The position numbers were made by a program, and so were the translations under genes. A model generated the notes under the pieces. The model saw only the letters and a program-made list of their open reading frames with translations. It had not been told where the DNA came from and made no database searches. From Formicarius rufipectus (Eukaryota; Chordata; Aves; Passeriformes; Formicariidae): a DNA stretch of 64,000 nucleotides. The stretch is from positions 1,023,842 through 1,087,841 of the forward strand of contig VXAU01000197.1 in NCBI GenBank assembly GCA_013399695.1. The letters are read 5' to 3'. This document shows positions 26,201 through 38,970 of the stretch, in pieces; the stretch's first letter is position 1, and the number at the start of each line of letters is the position of its first letter.

Positions 26201-29200
26201 GATTTGATTGATGTTATTTAAGGCAGTCATTTCTATGTTGGCCCTGTTTGTTTATTCCTCCATGCTGGGCTGATAGGGAATTGTGTGTTCAATTGAATAG
26301 TCTCTCCATGGTGATACAGATCGTAATTCCTTGCTGAGTCTCACTCTGAAAGCTCTGTGTGTTGATTAATTTCTCAGTTTTGACATGTCCTTAGCCTTGG
26401 ATACTCAAATGAAATGAAATTCTTGCCAAGCTAATGATGCAGAGCAATTTCAATAAGATTTGTAAACTTGTCATTTTAGGAAATTAGAATTACTCCTGAG
26501 AGAAATGTAGTATATGAATGAAAGCTACTTCTCTATGTAAATAGAAAATGTTATTGTAGTTGATGCAATTTTGTTGGGCCATGTTACTGTTTCAAAATAA
26601 AGATTGAAGACTATTCTTAACATGTTCTTCCATTCTGTAACAAATAGTGATTGGCTCTGTTAAAGTGTGTGAAATGGAGAGGAAACTCAAATTGAAAGTT
26701 TCAGTGAAGCACTAGTGGGGAGGGCTGTATCTGAGCACATGATATTGCTGACTGTAAGCAGCACCTTTAGAGATTTACAATGTTTGAGTTTTCAGGTCCA
26801 CCTTGCAGAAAAGAAATGTTTATCTTCTGTCTGTATTATTATTATTATGACAGTAGGCCAGACACACATACAGTGATGTGAGAAGGAGAGCTGGAAACAA
26901 GTACACAGGTTGGAAAATCTCAATGTTTATTTCCACATTGTTGTGGACTCTTTTTTCAAAATGCATGGGTTTTGACACTTTTAGTGTAATAATCTGTTTG
27001 CTCTGTGGCATCTCTCGATGGCAATTTAAACACCCTTGATTCCTTTTTTTTAAGGAGACTATTTAATACTTTTATTTTTCTAATTTTTCAGTTTATCATC
27101 TTGGTCAGGAATATTTATGCTAAACATACTTTTATGTTGAATATATAGCATATGGCAAACATTGTCTGGAATCTTGTGCAGCTGCAAAATTAGCTTCTAG
27201 GCAAGCAGGGTTGCCTCTCCCCCAATTCTGACTATCAGTAGGTCTGATTAGAGAGGAGCAAGGTCAAGGTTTCAGAGACTGGAGTGGTCTCTAAGTACAT
27301 GTCTGCTTAAGATGTGTAGCAGTTTTCCTTCTTTCTCCATTTGTGGTAGTATCTGAAGACAGCTGCTTTTGTTGATGATCAGGACATCATTTCTGTCCTG
27401 GGGAAACCTGTATTTATGTCCAACAGATCTGTTTGCTGTAGTTACTTAGACTTTCATGGGCACTTCAAACTTCTGTCAGGGCTGAAGTGGCAGCATCTCA
27501 CCTGTGTTCTTACTGCCAAGTGTGTCATACAGACTGCCCTGAAGGACAAATGGAATTGGCAGCTTCTTGTCACTCTCCCAGCAAGTTTAGAGTCTCTGAC
27601 AGGTTGTCACTTAGAGCCCATATAGTTTATGTGCAATACACCCTGTGTAACAGGAGTGAATCACTTTCTGCATGAGGAACAGACAAATTGTCCCTTACAA
27701 AACAAGTCAGCTGGAGGGGATGCAGAGAAATGCCTTGCAGGTAAGCTTTTCTGCTCTCCCCTGTCACAGCCAGCTCTCAGTCCCTCCAGGGAAAATAGGA
27801 AACTCTGCCATCACCTGTGGGCTGTTCAGTCAGTGTGGCTGTGTGGGAAGGACTTGACTGCACTCCAGAGATTAGATTTAGGAGCTTTCCCAGTGAACAG
27901 TGAATAGGGTCAGAGTGCTGCTGTGGAAAGAATGTGGGTGGTCATCATGATTGCTCTGTGGGCTCATTGACATTTCTCCTCATGCACTCCTAGTCCTAAT
28001 ATAATAGCACCTTTTGTACACCTGCCTTGCTTCTTGTGGCTCCCTCATGTAAATGAGGTGTCCAGGTACTTCTCTGTGTTCTGAAATATTTTTGCATAGC
28101 TCTTCAGTCATTTCCAGTGGATGGATGGATGGACAGTCAAAAGGAGGAAAGAAGCTTCTGAAAAACTTTTTCTCTCTCTCCTCTGGTGTCAGCATCTGCC
28201 TGGCCCAAAATATAGAGACAACACCAAAGATATGTTTAGACACGGACAACAAAATCAGAGTAGTGCTTTAAAGCAGACTTTATATGCTGTGAATACCTGG
28301 CAGAATTCTTTTTACCATTTTATTTTATGGTAGGTGGTGTGTTTGGGCTATGGAGTAGGTGGTTTGGTGTTTGCTTGTTTGTTCTTAGCTTCAGAACAGA
28401 AAAAGTTTTCTGATTAGCTCCTGACCATTGAAGAAAAGAAAATTAATCTGTGAACTGTACTACTTAGTTGAAACTAGTGTTCAGCATTTCAAGCTGCCAA
28501 TTTCATCTCTTGTCCTTGCACAAAAAATACATGCAGACATTGTTCATAAAACAATCCAATGTCCTCGTCTGTAAAATATTCAGCCTGTTAGCAGAGAGAG
28601 CTCAGTGCCCAGGGGAGTGATCCCTTGGTGATAACCACATGCTGTGGAGCTTCACTGCCTCTACTTCTTTCTTTCCCTCTTGGTAGATGTTTTTGGTAAA
28701 CATGCCTTGAAGCCACCTTGGAGCTGAAGCAGAGCAGGGGAGCAGAAGGACATTGCTTCTGTTTCACCAGCATTAAGGAGCTGCATGGCTTTCATGTTGC
28801 TGTGAAGGTTCTGTTACTACTGAGATTTATGCTGCCTAGAATATTTCCTGGAACTTTTATTATTGCTTACATTTTTTGACAGAATGATGTATCTAAAAGC
28901 ATAATTTTTATGCAGTTTTAGTTTCTTTCTGCTGTCAGCTATGGCTGGGATTTAAAAATAAGTCTGTTGGGCCCTATTGTCATCACTTTAATTATGCCTT
29001 TATTGCTTCTCCAGTGAAATTGGTATCTGTACTTGTAAAGCTGGGAGGGAAGAGAATCTGAGTATGGGCCAGGGTTTTGAGGCTATTGCTGTGATCAAGC
29101 TTACAGTGATTTGTTTTCATCTTGGCTTCTGCCTTGATGTTCAGTACTACATATCTGTAAACAGTAGGAAGGGAATAGGCAGAGCCAAATGACAAAAGGA

Positions 29201-32200
29201 AGAGGAGCTGACTGGCACAGTGAACTAAATTTTGAAAGTATCCCCCCTTCAGAAGTCTCTTGGGAGGCTTCAGACTTCTTTTGACAGAAGGCAGCAGCAG
29301 TGTTGCAGTGGAGGTAAGTGCAAACACACATCTGGGGGAATGTGGAAACGATAAGGTACAGATGTGCTGGATTAGTGATCCTGCAGTTTGTGTGTATTCC
29401 CCATCTTTTTGTTAAACTCCAGGGGACCTTGTTACTGAATTTGTCAGTCACAAAAATCTCAGAACAGATGCTGGATGATAATATTCTTTCACATAAAAAG
29501 CCATTGCTAAGGGGAGCCAGCATGCAGTCACATCTGTGGCAGGACTTGGACAGCTGTGTCCAGGGACCTGCTTGGGCCATTTGCCTTCCCATGTGACACT
29601 GTTCTGAGACCTCAGGTGATAACAATTGCTCTGAACTTTTCTCTTAGTAAAACTTTTACAGCAGGTGCAGGTTCAACAATTTGAAAAGAGAGTAGTTCAT
29701 GCACCAATATAATAGTTTCAGGTTGCTGCTAATAGAATATGTTTTTCTTCCACCTGTACTTTTCAGCAGCACTTTCTCATGTTCATTGAAAGCCTGTATT
29801 TCCCTGCTTTATTGTGTTGAATAATAATAGTTTAAACCCCCTTTTGTGTCTGATTAAGAAAACACAACTCTTTTAATAGATTCTGTAAATGGGTTGCATA
29901 GACCAGTTAATGTGTATTAGTGGGACAGAAATTTGTATCTCAAGTGATAAAGGAAAGAAAATTCAGGTCACGTGTTGTGTTTTCCTTCTATTTTGTTTCA
30001 GCTGCTTTTGTTATGGACTGTCTAGTGATTCCCAATGCAAATACTCCAATTGGGGTAAAGAAACAAATTCACCAACATACCTTTGTGTTGTTGATGCACA
30101 GGAATATCCCTGGCAATGCATGCACGTGAAAACTCTAGCAGAGACTAATCAAAATCTTCAGTGCTTAAGAATTAGAGCCAGAACAGGAAAGGAGGATCCA
30201 TATCCAACCCAGCTGTAACAAGAGCATGTGAGTGGTCATGGTTCTAATGTGGGCAGAGAGTTCAGGTGATCAGTAAGTCTTGAGATCAACACTAAGATTG
30301 AGGAGAAAAACAAAAATAAGGAAAAGAAATTTCTTTTAAGCCACTAGAGAGAAGTTCAGAAAATATCACTTTTATTTTAACAGTGGATAAATTGTAGGTT
30401 GAATAACTGAGGACTTCTTACATGATATTTAACAATGAAAGCAAAAATATACAAATACCACCTATAATTACTGTCTTCTACCTATGCTGAAGAGCTTGGA
30501 CATTTTTCTGTGAGACATCAGAAAAGTCTCATGGGTTTGGGAGGAGGAAGAGTAGTGCACAGAGAAAGGCAGTTCTGTTTTCACTTTATGGTTTTTTATT
30601 TTTTATCCCTCTCCTTGACTCTTCTCAGTTGTATAATTAATAAGCTAATATTTCCTTCTTCATTTGGCTGTCTTGCAAAGGATGCTGGAGAATATCTTGC
30701 AGAATGGCTTTTCAAGAAGAATATAAACAGCTGAATCAGGAGTGTGTTGCTTGTTATCAAGGTTTGAGTAGCAGATGCAAAGTTATGCAGAACAATTCAA
30801 GTTTCAGTACATCATTAATGAGATTGCATTGTATTTACTCTGAGTCTTATCAGGTCACAGATATTTCCTTTTATCTTAGGAAAAAATGAGGAGCTGGAAA
30901 TAGTTTCTCTACTGTATTATGTTTTATGCTGCTTAATCCAAATTCAATCTTAACTCCAGGTTTAGTTTGTTTGGGTTTTTTCTTTAATTCAGAAAGCCTA
31001 TCTGCTGTCTAAAGAGTTGGAACTTGGGAGACAAACTAAAACCTGAATAATGGTCAGAATGTGTCTGTTGGTAACTGGAATAATACTCTCTTCAATTGTG
31101 AACAAGTAAATCACTAGGGGGAAATAGAGAATTAGAAGATGTCTTTGCTGTATTCTGGAAAATTAAAAAGAAAAGCCAAACCCCACAAACTGGTAGCAAT
31201 CTGAGGAATCACTATTCCATGTCAGATGGTGGGATTGAGGGATCCTGAGAGTGAGCCATCTAATGGCAATCCATTTCCCAGGACACACAAGCCTTCGTGA
31301 TGACCCTATTTCCTTCTCAGTTGGTTTGGTGTTTGTGGTGTCAGTGTGACTGTGTAGGTCTCTGCTGTTTGGATGTGCTGATGCCATCTCAGTGAAGTGA
31401 GAGCTGTTGGCAGTGTTGGGAGCTGTGTTTGAGGGCTGTGCTCTGTGCACAGGAGAGCTGCAGCCACTGCCTCCAGTGAGAGAGAGCTCCCACCCAGCAG
31501 CTGCAGTTAGCTGAGAGCAGCCTGACAATGCACATGTGTCCCCTGAAGGACCCAGCTGTGTCCTTGGACATTGCTCTAAGTGGGCCCGCAGTTCCCTGCT
31601 GCCAGCTCGGACAGCCCACAGCAGTGAGCATCTGAGAGTGCAGGAGGGCTTCAAAAGAGGTGATGGGCAAAAGGTTGCTTGCTGTGATGGACAGTTCCTT
31701 TGTTTTAACGTGCCTCCTTCTCCCAAGTAACTAAATCTCCAGTTATCCAGATTTTTGTTGTTAAGCCTGGCTGTCTTCCTTGCAGAAGTTACGGATTTTT
31801 CCTGAAGTCTACTGCAGTTCTGTTTAAAAATGATAATGGTACTTTGTGATAGTGGTGCAGCTAATACAGTATTTCAAGAGGAGCAGAGTAATAAAACTCA
31901 TCAATTAATGTCTGGAACAGACACAGGAGTATCAGTGGGAGAAACATCTTACTGTGCTTGAAGATTGCATGAAATTAGAACGTAATCAAATATAGAAGCT
32001 GATGGCTTTTCAAGGAGAAATTCTTATTTATATTTTTCAGTACCACCAAAGGAGATGTAATTTGCTACTATGGAAACAAAGGAGAACCAGACCCTGTTTT
32101 CCTAAATGCTGGTAGGTTTTCTTTAGAAAGGTCTGAGTATTGCCTTTTAGGTAGTTGTGTATTGTTCTAGCAGCTTAGCTAGTTAAGTATTGTCTTCACT

Positions 32201-35200
32201 GACTGCTTCTTTGCATTCTTTAAAAAAAATTAAATGTCCTTGAATTAATTTAAGTATTAACTAATACATTTCAGTAGTTCATTAAAAGTTCTATCCATGG
32301 CAGTGTACCCACCTGCACTGCAGTTAAGGGGATGCTCCTTTGGTAACTGTGGCTAAAGACAGAAGTCTTGTCTTGAAGAAGAGAATTTTCAAAGGGTTTG
32401 ACCCTAACTCCCTTACCCAGGACTTTATGACATACCTGCAGGTAAAGATTAGCTGGGGAACCACTTATAGTTTATTAAAATGTTTGAAATCTGTAATGAC
32501 AGCTCAAATCCCCAGAACACACTTTCCAATTAAATTGGGTTTTGTGTGTATGTAGGAATATATGGATTGAGTAATTCTTTGTTGGATACACCATGGAAGA
32601 AGCTTCAATATGGGAAGCAGCTTTTCACAGAAGTTGTCAAGAGAAGTGAAGACCTTACCAAAGAAGACTTGGTGAAGGAGCTTCTTACAGTGATGAATAA
32701 TCAAGAGCCGTAAGAACATGATAGCTGGAGTTTACTGAAAATACCGTATGACCCGTTTAAAAATCGCATATAGAAACTGTTTGGACAGAAGAAAAGCTTT
32801 AGTCTTAGGTTAATTGACTAAAGTTGGGTAATGAAGGGCAATAGTAGTGTTCTTTCTCTCCACAGAGTCTGACTTTCAACAGTATTGCTTTTTAAGCAGA
32901 AGACACAGTGAATGTTACTACTGCAGTCTTAGTACTCAGCAACTGTACACTGGTTTCTCTGAGCCCTGTTCTTTTAAAGATTGCATTTATCTAAGTAAGG
33001 GCAGGGAGTGCGGGACTAGGGATGTGTCCATTGCTGTGAGCTTTCTGGAGGCTCAGGTAAGGTTCAGTTTGTTACTGCACACAGAGAAAGCACTTACATA
33101 GAATCATAGCATGGTGTGAGTTGGAAAGGACCTTCAAGGTCATCTTGTTCCAAACCCCTGCCTTGGGCAGGGACGCCTTCCACTAGCCTAGGTTGCTCCA
33201 AGCCCCATCCAGCCTGGCCTTGAACACTTCCAGGGATGGGGCAGCCACAGCTTCTCTGGGCAGATGAGAAGGTGGTGAGCAGGTTTGTGTGAGCAGCTGG
33301 TCTGTGTGGCTACTCAGGGTGGAGGAACAAGCCATTTTCAAAGTACAGCCAGCTGCCTTCCTCAAAAGTACTGTTGTTTTCAGCTAAGTGGGGGAAGGAG
33401 ATCAGGAATTATTTGCACAATTCAGCTGTAGGCCTCTGGTCAAGGAGGTTCCCAAGAGATGAGTTGGACATCTGAGGAAGGTTCCTGCACTCACAGCCGG
33501 CTGCACAGTGAACCTGAGCCCAACAGCTGGATGGTTAGAAGTAAAGAAGGTGAAACCTTTGCAGTGTCCAGACATGGAGTAGGGTAGAGGAGGTCCTGTG
33601 GTCTAAATTAATATTGTTGCTCACCATCCAGTAACTTTCATGTTTAGGTTGACTTCTACCTGTCTGGGGAGGGATTGTGTTGAAGCAGAGCCGTTTCTGG
33701 TATATAGATGCAGTTTCCCAGCTTTATCAGTGGTTTTTCAGTGGTTCAAAAGAAATGTTTACATAAGAACTCAGACATCTGAGCAATGAGTAGTAATTGG
33801 AAAGGCTGCTAAGCTGTCTTAATTGCTTTTTTTTCATCTGCTGTCAGATCAAGTGATTTTTTAAAAAAATTGTCATACTTCACACCTTTTACTAGTAAAA
33901 AGACAAAGGTATAAGATACAATGTAGTCCAAATGATCTTGTCTTAATGTTCAGTAATTCCTTATTATCTAATCTGAAACCATCTGACTGTGAAATGGAAA
34001 TATTTACTTACAAAAAGCAATATTTAAAACTAAGTCTGTAATCTTTCCAAATCACACTTCAGGATGAAATGATCTTTTCATAATAAATATGAACACATGG
34101 ATATGCACTAGCTTTGAACTTTCTTAGAATACCCTATTTCATCTTACTTTGTGATCACTCTGTGTGTGCATATTACATACAATTCCCTTCTCTCCTGATG
34201 GAAATGGGGTTTTGTCCTTTACCCATTCTCTTCTGCCTTTGACTGTGATATCAGGGATATCCCACAACTGCTTCCAGTTTAAGAGGTATGAATGTCTCAA
34301 TATTGGAGAATGTTAATTTTTTTTAAACTACTTTGTTACTTCTTGCAGTCAGTTACCAGACCCTGCAATTGAAGCCCAAGGGAAGGAATACATCCGTCCC
34401 ATCCTGAACAAGTACGCCGCTGTCTGTGTTCGCTGCCCAGGCTACGGCACAAGGTAAAAACATTCAGAGCCAGAAACACTGTGCTGGATCAAAGCACATC
34501 CCACATCAAAATTACACCACTATAAGTTTTAATTCTGTAGTGACCACTGTAATTTTTTGTTCCATCTCTTAATCTAGTGTAATTCAGTAAGGTATTTCCT
34601 TGCTTGGTGTTTGAGTGTCTTAGATTTGCTACTGTGGAGCATTTTATGCACACATTATTGGTTCATCTTTGATGGGGAGTGTGACACAGCATTAATGTGG
34701 CCAAGATAATACAGTTCTTCTGTTTCCCCAATGCAGTAGCAGATCTGAGCACCTCTAACTTTGATGTTATCCAAGATACTGCAGAACATTTCTCTCCCAC
34801 GAGCAGGAATTGTGTCATCTGCATAGCTAAATCAGAGGTTTATTCAGACCTGGCATTGTAAAATGGATCTGCCACTTTCATACATTAAAATCCTATTACT
34901 CTTGTTCAGAAGAACATACATTTCTACTTCTGCCCTACCTAATGCTGCTGGTTTTACTGAGATAGTCTCACTTTCTGTTCAAACTGTTCTACCAAAACTG
35001 CAAGAAGAATAGAATAATGCAATACATCTTGCATTTATTCCTTGTGGGACAAAATTACAGGTGAACCCTGTTGTTGCTGGTAGGGAATTCCTACTCTAAA
35101 AGTGTGGCAATGATTTTTTCAGATTGGTCTCTGGCATAGTCACCCACAGTGTTTCCACTGTAGAGATGTGAGTTGATAAGCAGACAGTGCTTGCTTGCTG

Positions 35201-36296
35201 TAAGCATTTTAAGTTGGTATTCTAAGAGAGAGATACTCAGTTTTTGCAGTGGTTTCCATAAAATGTATTAGAAAAACATTTTAAATATAGGATAATGAAG
35301 ACTTAACATGGTAAAAAAGCTTCTTTTTCCTCTTGTTTCAAAGATTGGAGTCCAGCTATTTCAAAAGAAAGTGGGATAACTTGGTAAAAATACTGACCTT
35401 TACTGGTGAATTAGAACTGTATTTCAAGTCTTCCCTACTGCTATAATTGTATGCTCAGACTTATCTTTCCCTTAGCAACAGGGTTTTATGAAAAAAGATT
35501 GTTAACTGGGCCTCCTGAGGAAATGAAGCACTTTTTTATAGGAGTGAACAACTGTGGAGTGACTTGGGGAAGGTCATCACTTCAGGATGGTGGAAAATCC
35601 CTACTGTCTGTCATCCCTCTGTGTCACAGTACTGCCCTGTCCATGGAGGAATGACAGCATGCACAAGGCAAAGTGGCACAGATGCATGACTGGAATCTGC
35701 TTTTCATGAAAACAGATTTCCTCTTTGGAAGGTTCCAAGAGAGAGAAAACTTTTTCTGTGTTCATCTATCAGTGTGCTGTGATAATAATTAATAATGCTT
35801 AAATCTCAATGGACAATTGATTTGAAAGAGGGGAATGAAGAGAGTGCTATTAATAGGAATAACCCTACAGGGTACATGTAGGCTGTGAAGTAAAACTTAG
35901 TTTTAACTACTTCTTTCTGACTGGATTACTTTGCACCGGGTTTGACTCTGCAATGAGCAGCTTTGTGTGTCAGCTGCTGCAAGTGCAGGAGGGAATCAAA
36001 GAGGTGGAGCAGCTAAGAATCGACTGAAAATGCCCATTTGAACTTGCCAGGACAATTTCTGCCCCGCTAAGGTGATGATGTTGTGGTCAGGAAAGGACAA
36101 AAAGAAGAGTTAAAACATTTGGTAACGAGGGATATGATGGACACAAGGCTTAACCCTCCTGGTGTGTGGTTGCAGGACGAACACGGTGGTGCTCATCGAC
36201 TCCGAGGGACAGGTGATTTTCACCGAGCGCAACATGATCAACGCCGACGTCAACCGGTGGGAAACGAGCACCTACGAGTTCCAGCTGCACAGCTAA
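17197..36296 (+). CDS. TANGO2: TANGO2, transport and Golgi organization 2 homolog (8 coding exons)
   Basis: NRDE-family protein (formerly DUF833) of 276 aa, the same length as human. Joining the exons 17197-17252, 22474-22562, 23995-24114, 25083-25197, 32041-32111, 32556-32709, 34349-34453 and 36176-36296 gives 831 nt with every phase matching and one terminal stop. The N terminus MCILLFKFDPRPVSKNAYR is nearly identical to human. Cys2 follows the initiator Met, a position that suggested an Ntn-hydrolase-like nucleophile in this family. The signature NRDE is at about residues 27-30. A CVRCPGYGTR block lies near residues 228-237, split by the last intron. There is no signal peptide or membrane segment. 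The family is reported to act in mitochondrial/cytosolic heme trafficking and lipid or CoA metabolism, and human loss causes metabolic crises. The exact biochemical reaction is unsettled. Confidence 0.97.
17253..22473. other. TANGO2 intron after coding exon 1
   Basis: Unique sequence. A short GT microsatellite lies near 18699-18712 and a T-run near 20812-20830. No conserved element was recognised. Confidence 0.8.
22474..22562 (+). CDS. TANGO2: TANGO2 coding exon 2
   Basis: Residues 19-49. It carries the family signature LILAANRDEFYHRPSK. Acceptor TTCTGCAG, donor GTATGT. Confidence 0.96.
23995..24114 (+). CDS. TANGO2: TANGO2 coding exon 3
   Basis: Residues 49-89, including GGTWLGISKKGKMAALTNY, the conserved strand-turn region of the NRDE fold. 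Acceptor CCATTAG, donor G|GTATGG. Confidence 0.96.
25083..25197 (+). CDS. TANGO2: TANGO2 coding exon 4
   Basis: Residues 89-127, including the conserved SYLKKVSVEGHLYNGFNLL. Acceptor CTTTCTCAG, donor AA|GTAAGT. Confidence 0.96.
25198..32040. other. TANGO2 intron after coding exon 4
   Basis: The largest TANGO2 intron, 6.8 kb. It holds an ATT microsatellite near 26834-26847, a GGAT repeat near 28118-28133, a GC-richer block at 31390-31660 of unknown nature, and the miR-185-like word at 30561-30575. No exon was recognised. Confidence 0.8.
30561..30575 (+). ncRNA. miR-185-like sequence, possible miRNA relic
   Basis: Fifteen consecutive bases, AGAGAAAGGCAGTTC, match positions 4-18 of mammalian miR-185-5p as I recall it. 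The match is on the sense strand of a TANGO2 intron, and human mir-185 is also intronic in TANGO2. The first three bases, which include part of the seed, differ. I cannot draw a convincing hairpin with the downstream T-rich sequence. Treat this as homology of the locus at most, not as a functional miRNA. Confidence 0.3.
32041..32111 (+). CDS. TANGO2: TANGO2 coding exon 5
   Basis: Residues 127-151, with GDVICYYGNKGEPDPV. Acceptor TATTTTTCAG, donor G|GTAGGT. Confidence 0.96.
32556..32709 (+). CDS. TANGO2: TANGO2 coding exon 6
   Basis: Residues 151-202, with YGLSNSLLDTPWKKLQYGKQ, then a variable acidic/basic helix. Acceptor TATGTAG, donor CC|GTAAGA. Confidence 0.96.
33097..33262 (-). mobile_element. 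CR1 LINE 3' fragment
   Basis: Starts with CATAGAATCATAGCATGG, the reverse complement of the CR1 terminal octamer repeat. It continues through GAGTTGGAAAGGACCTTCAA, CCCATCCAGCCTGGCCTTGA and ACAGCTTCTCTGGGCA, all hallmarks of the CR1 3' UTR. It lies in the TANGO2 intron between coding exons 6 and 7, antisense to the gene. It is less diverged than the copy near 10.7 kb, so probably younger. Only the tail is present. Confidence 0.95.
34349..34453 (+). CDS. TANGO2: TANGO2 coding exon 7
   Basis: Residues 202-237, with LPDPAIEAQGKEYIRPILNK and the CVRCPGYGT block. Acceptor CTTCTTGCAG, donor AAG|GTAAAA. Confidence 0.96.
36176..36296 (+). CDS. TANGO2: TANGO2 last coding exon
   Basis: Residues 237-276 and the stop TAA at 36294-36296. 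It encodes TNTVVLIDSEGQVIFTERNM and ends YEFQLHS. Third codon positions are strikingly GC-rich compared with the other exons. Acceptor GTGGTTGCAG. Confidence 0.97.
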
Positions 36297-38970
36297 CAGC
36301 TTTCCACACCAATGCTTTGTAATAACAGCAGGAAGAGAACAAGCCATTAAGCTCTAGTAAATGTTTTGTGCCAGCCTCCACACGCTAAAAATAGCACGGG
36401 AAGCAAAAGTTGAAATCAACTGGTAGCGTACAGGTATCAGCCTCACAAATGCTTTGGGTAAAACCAGATGGAAAAACTGGTTTTACATTAAGTAGCAACT
36501 TACAATCAGAAATAATTTCTTTAATATGACCATGCCTTCAGGGCAAGGCCATCTTTGTCCAGGACAAAGTCATTGCCTTTTTGTGGGTGTGGTTGAGTAT
36601 TTTAAAGACGTTTTAAGTAGACTTTTAACTTTTCAGTTCTGATGGGAGGAAAACCTTTGCTGCTTTTATTGTTACATATGAAGGTTTTACCAAATTTTGC
36701 TTTTCCTTCAACATGTGCTGTTAAGATTGTACAGCTGGTGCCAGTGTGCTTTACATGAATGTATGTTATCCTGGTAGCATTAAGTGTTTTAGTCACATTT
36801 TAACTTCTCAGTAGTGCCATGGTGCAATGTTCTACCTGGGGAGGGCAGAGCAGGGGGATTCTTTACATTGGTTTTCCTATAGATAGCACAGCAATATATC
36901 TTACTTCTAAAACTTGGTCTGAGAGTAGATAGGAAATTTAGTTTAGTCTCTGTTCATGTTTACTGAAAGAGTCATGGGAGTAGAATTGCTTGCCTTGGAC
37001 CAGAATAGAACTGAAGTTGTGACACCCTGTTTCCTGATAGTCTAATTAACAATACTGGTCTCGATTCTTTCTTGCCCAGCAGGCAGGTAAGGAATAGGTA
37101 CCTGTTTGCAAACAGAAGCTGAATATGAGGTTTACATATATCAGCTGTTTTGTACATATGCAATTTTGCTCTCATTTCTTTATTGGTATAATATTTTAAA
37201 GCTTGAAGTGATTGATAATAGATTTTTAGTAAAAAATAGCAATATGTTATAAGGTGGCGTTATTGCACTTTTATATTGCTGAAAAAGCTGGGTATTAAGA
37301 TGTACTTCCTATGTTCTAACACCTGTGAATTAAAAAGCTATTTAAATGCATGTTTTTTTCAATTATTCAGTGCCAGTGTAGGTAATAGGAGATTCTAGCT
37401 AATATCAGGATATTTGAAACCCTTAAGTTATTTTGCTGCTGTTGATGTTCTGTTTTGACTTACTTTGAATACTGAATATTAAATTAGTGGTGGAACACTG
37501 CTATTTTTTTCCCTCTAGATATGCTATCTGTATTATTTTCACAAACCTCTGATTTTAATTAATTATTACAAAGTAGCCAGATTTCTGATGAAAATTCTGA
37601 GCAAGCTGCGTCTTTCAAAGATCCACAGCTGTGCTGCTCTACTCGATTCTTGGGGAGGCAGCAGTCAATGAGACTTGCCATTGAGGTGAAGTACTGGGAA
37701 AGGCCATTCCCAGATTTTTAATTGCCAGGAGATGCTAAAGCAGCAATGAGGCAGTTCTGTCCTTTATACTTGCATATTTAGGTGCCTCCCAGAGAGCAGG
37801 ACTGCTTGTATGACAAGTCACAGCCTGTTAATTCAGCACTTTGTAAGTGACTTTTTGCCCACCTTGATTGCAAGATGATCAGTGGTCGTGTTGGGTTGTA
37901 CCTGGTTTCCAGCTCAGAGCCTTCCACACTGTCCTGAGCTGCAGGAAATGATTAGCCCCTGTTTCATTTTTGGATGAATGTTCAAACCATATATTTGCAT
38001 GAATTAAAATGTTATTTTTAGATGCAAAGAAGTAACTATAGCTGTCTTAAATTTGAGTTTGACCAATGCACATTTAAAAATAAAGCTATGTCTCCATGAC
38101 TTGCTCTTACTGAGAGTTTGCATAGCAAACTTTTTAATGTCTTAAGAAAAAAAATCACCATATTCGAACAAGACATTATCTTTGAAGATGTTATCTTAAA
38201 GGCAAGCAAAATGCTTACATGCAATTTCTTGCTAAAAGCATTTATCAACCTTAGTTTTTATAGCAGTCCTGTAATAACATTTATTCTTACCTTTTTACAT
38301 ACAGGCAAAAAAAAAAAAAAGACAAGTCAGAGCTTAGCTGTAAAAACAGATTATAATCATGCATTTTGCTTTACTTGAATAAAAAAAAAAAATCTGGGAT
38401 TTGCCTTTTCTAACAAACAGCAGAGAGCACAAACCTTGCATGTTATTTTTTTATCATGGCAGAATAGTTAACAGAGAGAGCATTGAGAGTTTTGTTATTG
38501 GCTTCAGTGGAAACAAGATCAGGACTGCAGTGCAGATCTCAGCAAGTGGTGCTTGTCCATAGAAATGAGCAGGTATTTGTGAAGTGCATAATCTACTCTG
38601 TGCAAATAATAGTTGCAGTGAATCTGCTGGAACAAGTAACATTAACAAAGAAAGTGTTTTATTTTTATAAAAGTATTTTTAATAATAAAAGGGAATTTTA
38701 AATATAAGTTTTAAAGCATATTAAGGAAAAAAGTGTATATAAGAAACATTTCATGGTGTTTTACTAAGTTTGCTTATACATATCATCTCTTCAAAGTCTT
38801 AAACTTGCAAGAGATTTTTCTTTCCTGACTTTTTCTCTGTTGGAATGGTAGTGGAAGAAATTTTCAAATATCTATAAAGACTCAATTATGGGTTTTTTTG
38901 CTTTAAATTGTGTCATAATTGTTGTTTACGTGTGTGTTCAAAAGTAGAATCAGAATAAAGTCAATCTGGT
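36297..38970 (+). other. TANGO2: Probable TANGO2 3' UTR
   Basis: Follows the stop codon without a splice donor that I would trust. AATAAA candidates lie at 38079-38084 and 38954-38959. The second is followed by a GT-rich stretch and is a reasonable cleavage signal. The real end is not determined by sequence alone. Confidence 0.4.

Noticed and set aside
29101..29625. 174 aa antisense frame in the largest TANGO2 intron
   Set aside because: Unrecognised and overlapped by another open frame on the opposite strand. Length is within chance expectation.
31163..31726. 187 aa antisense frame in the largest TANGO2 intron
   Set aside because: Lies in a GC-richer block that lowers stop frequency. No homology was recognised and no splice sites were found.
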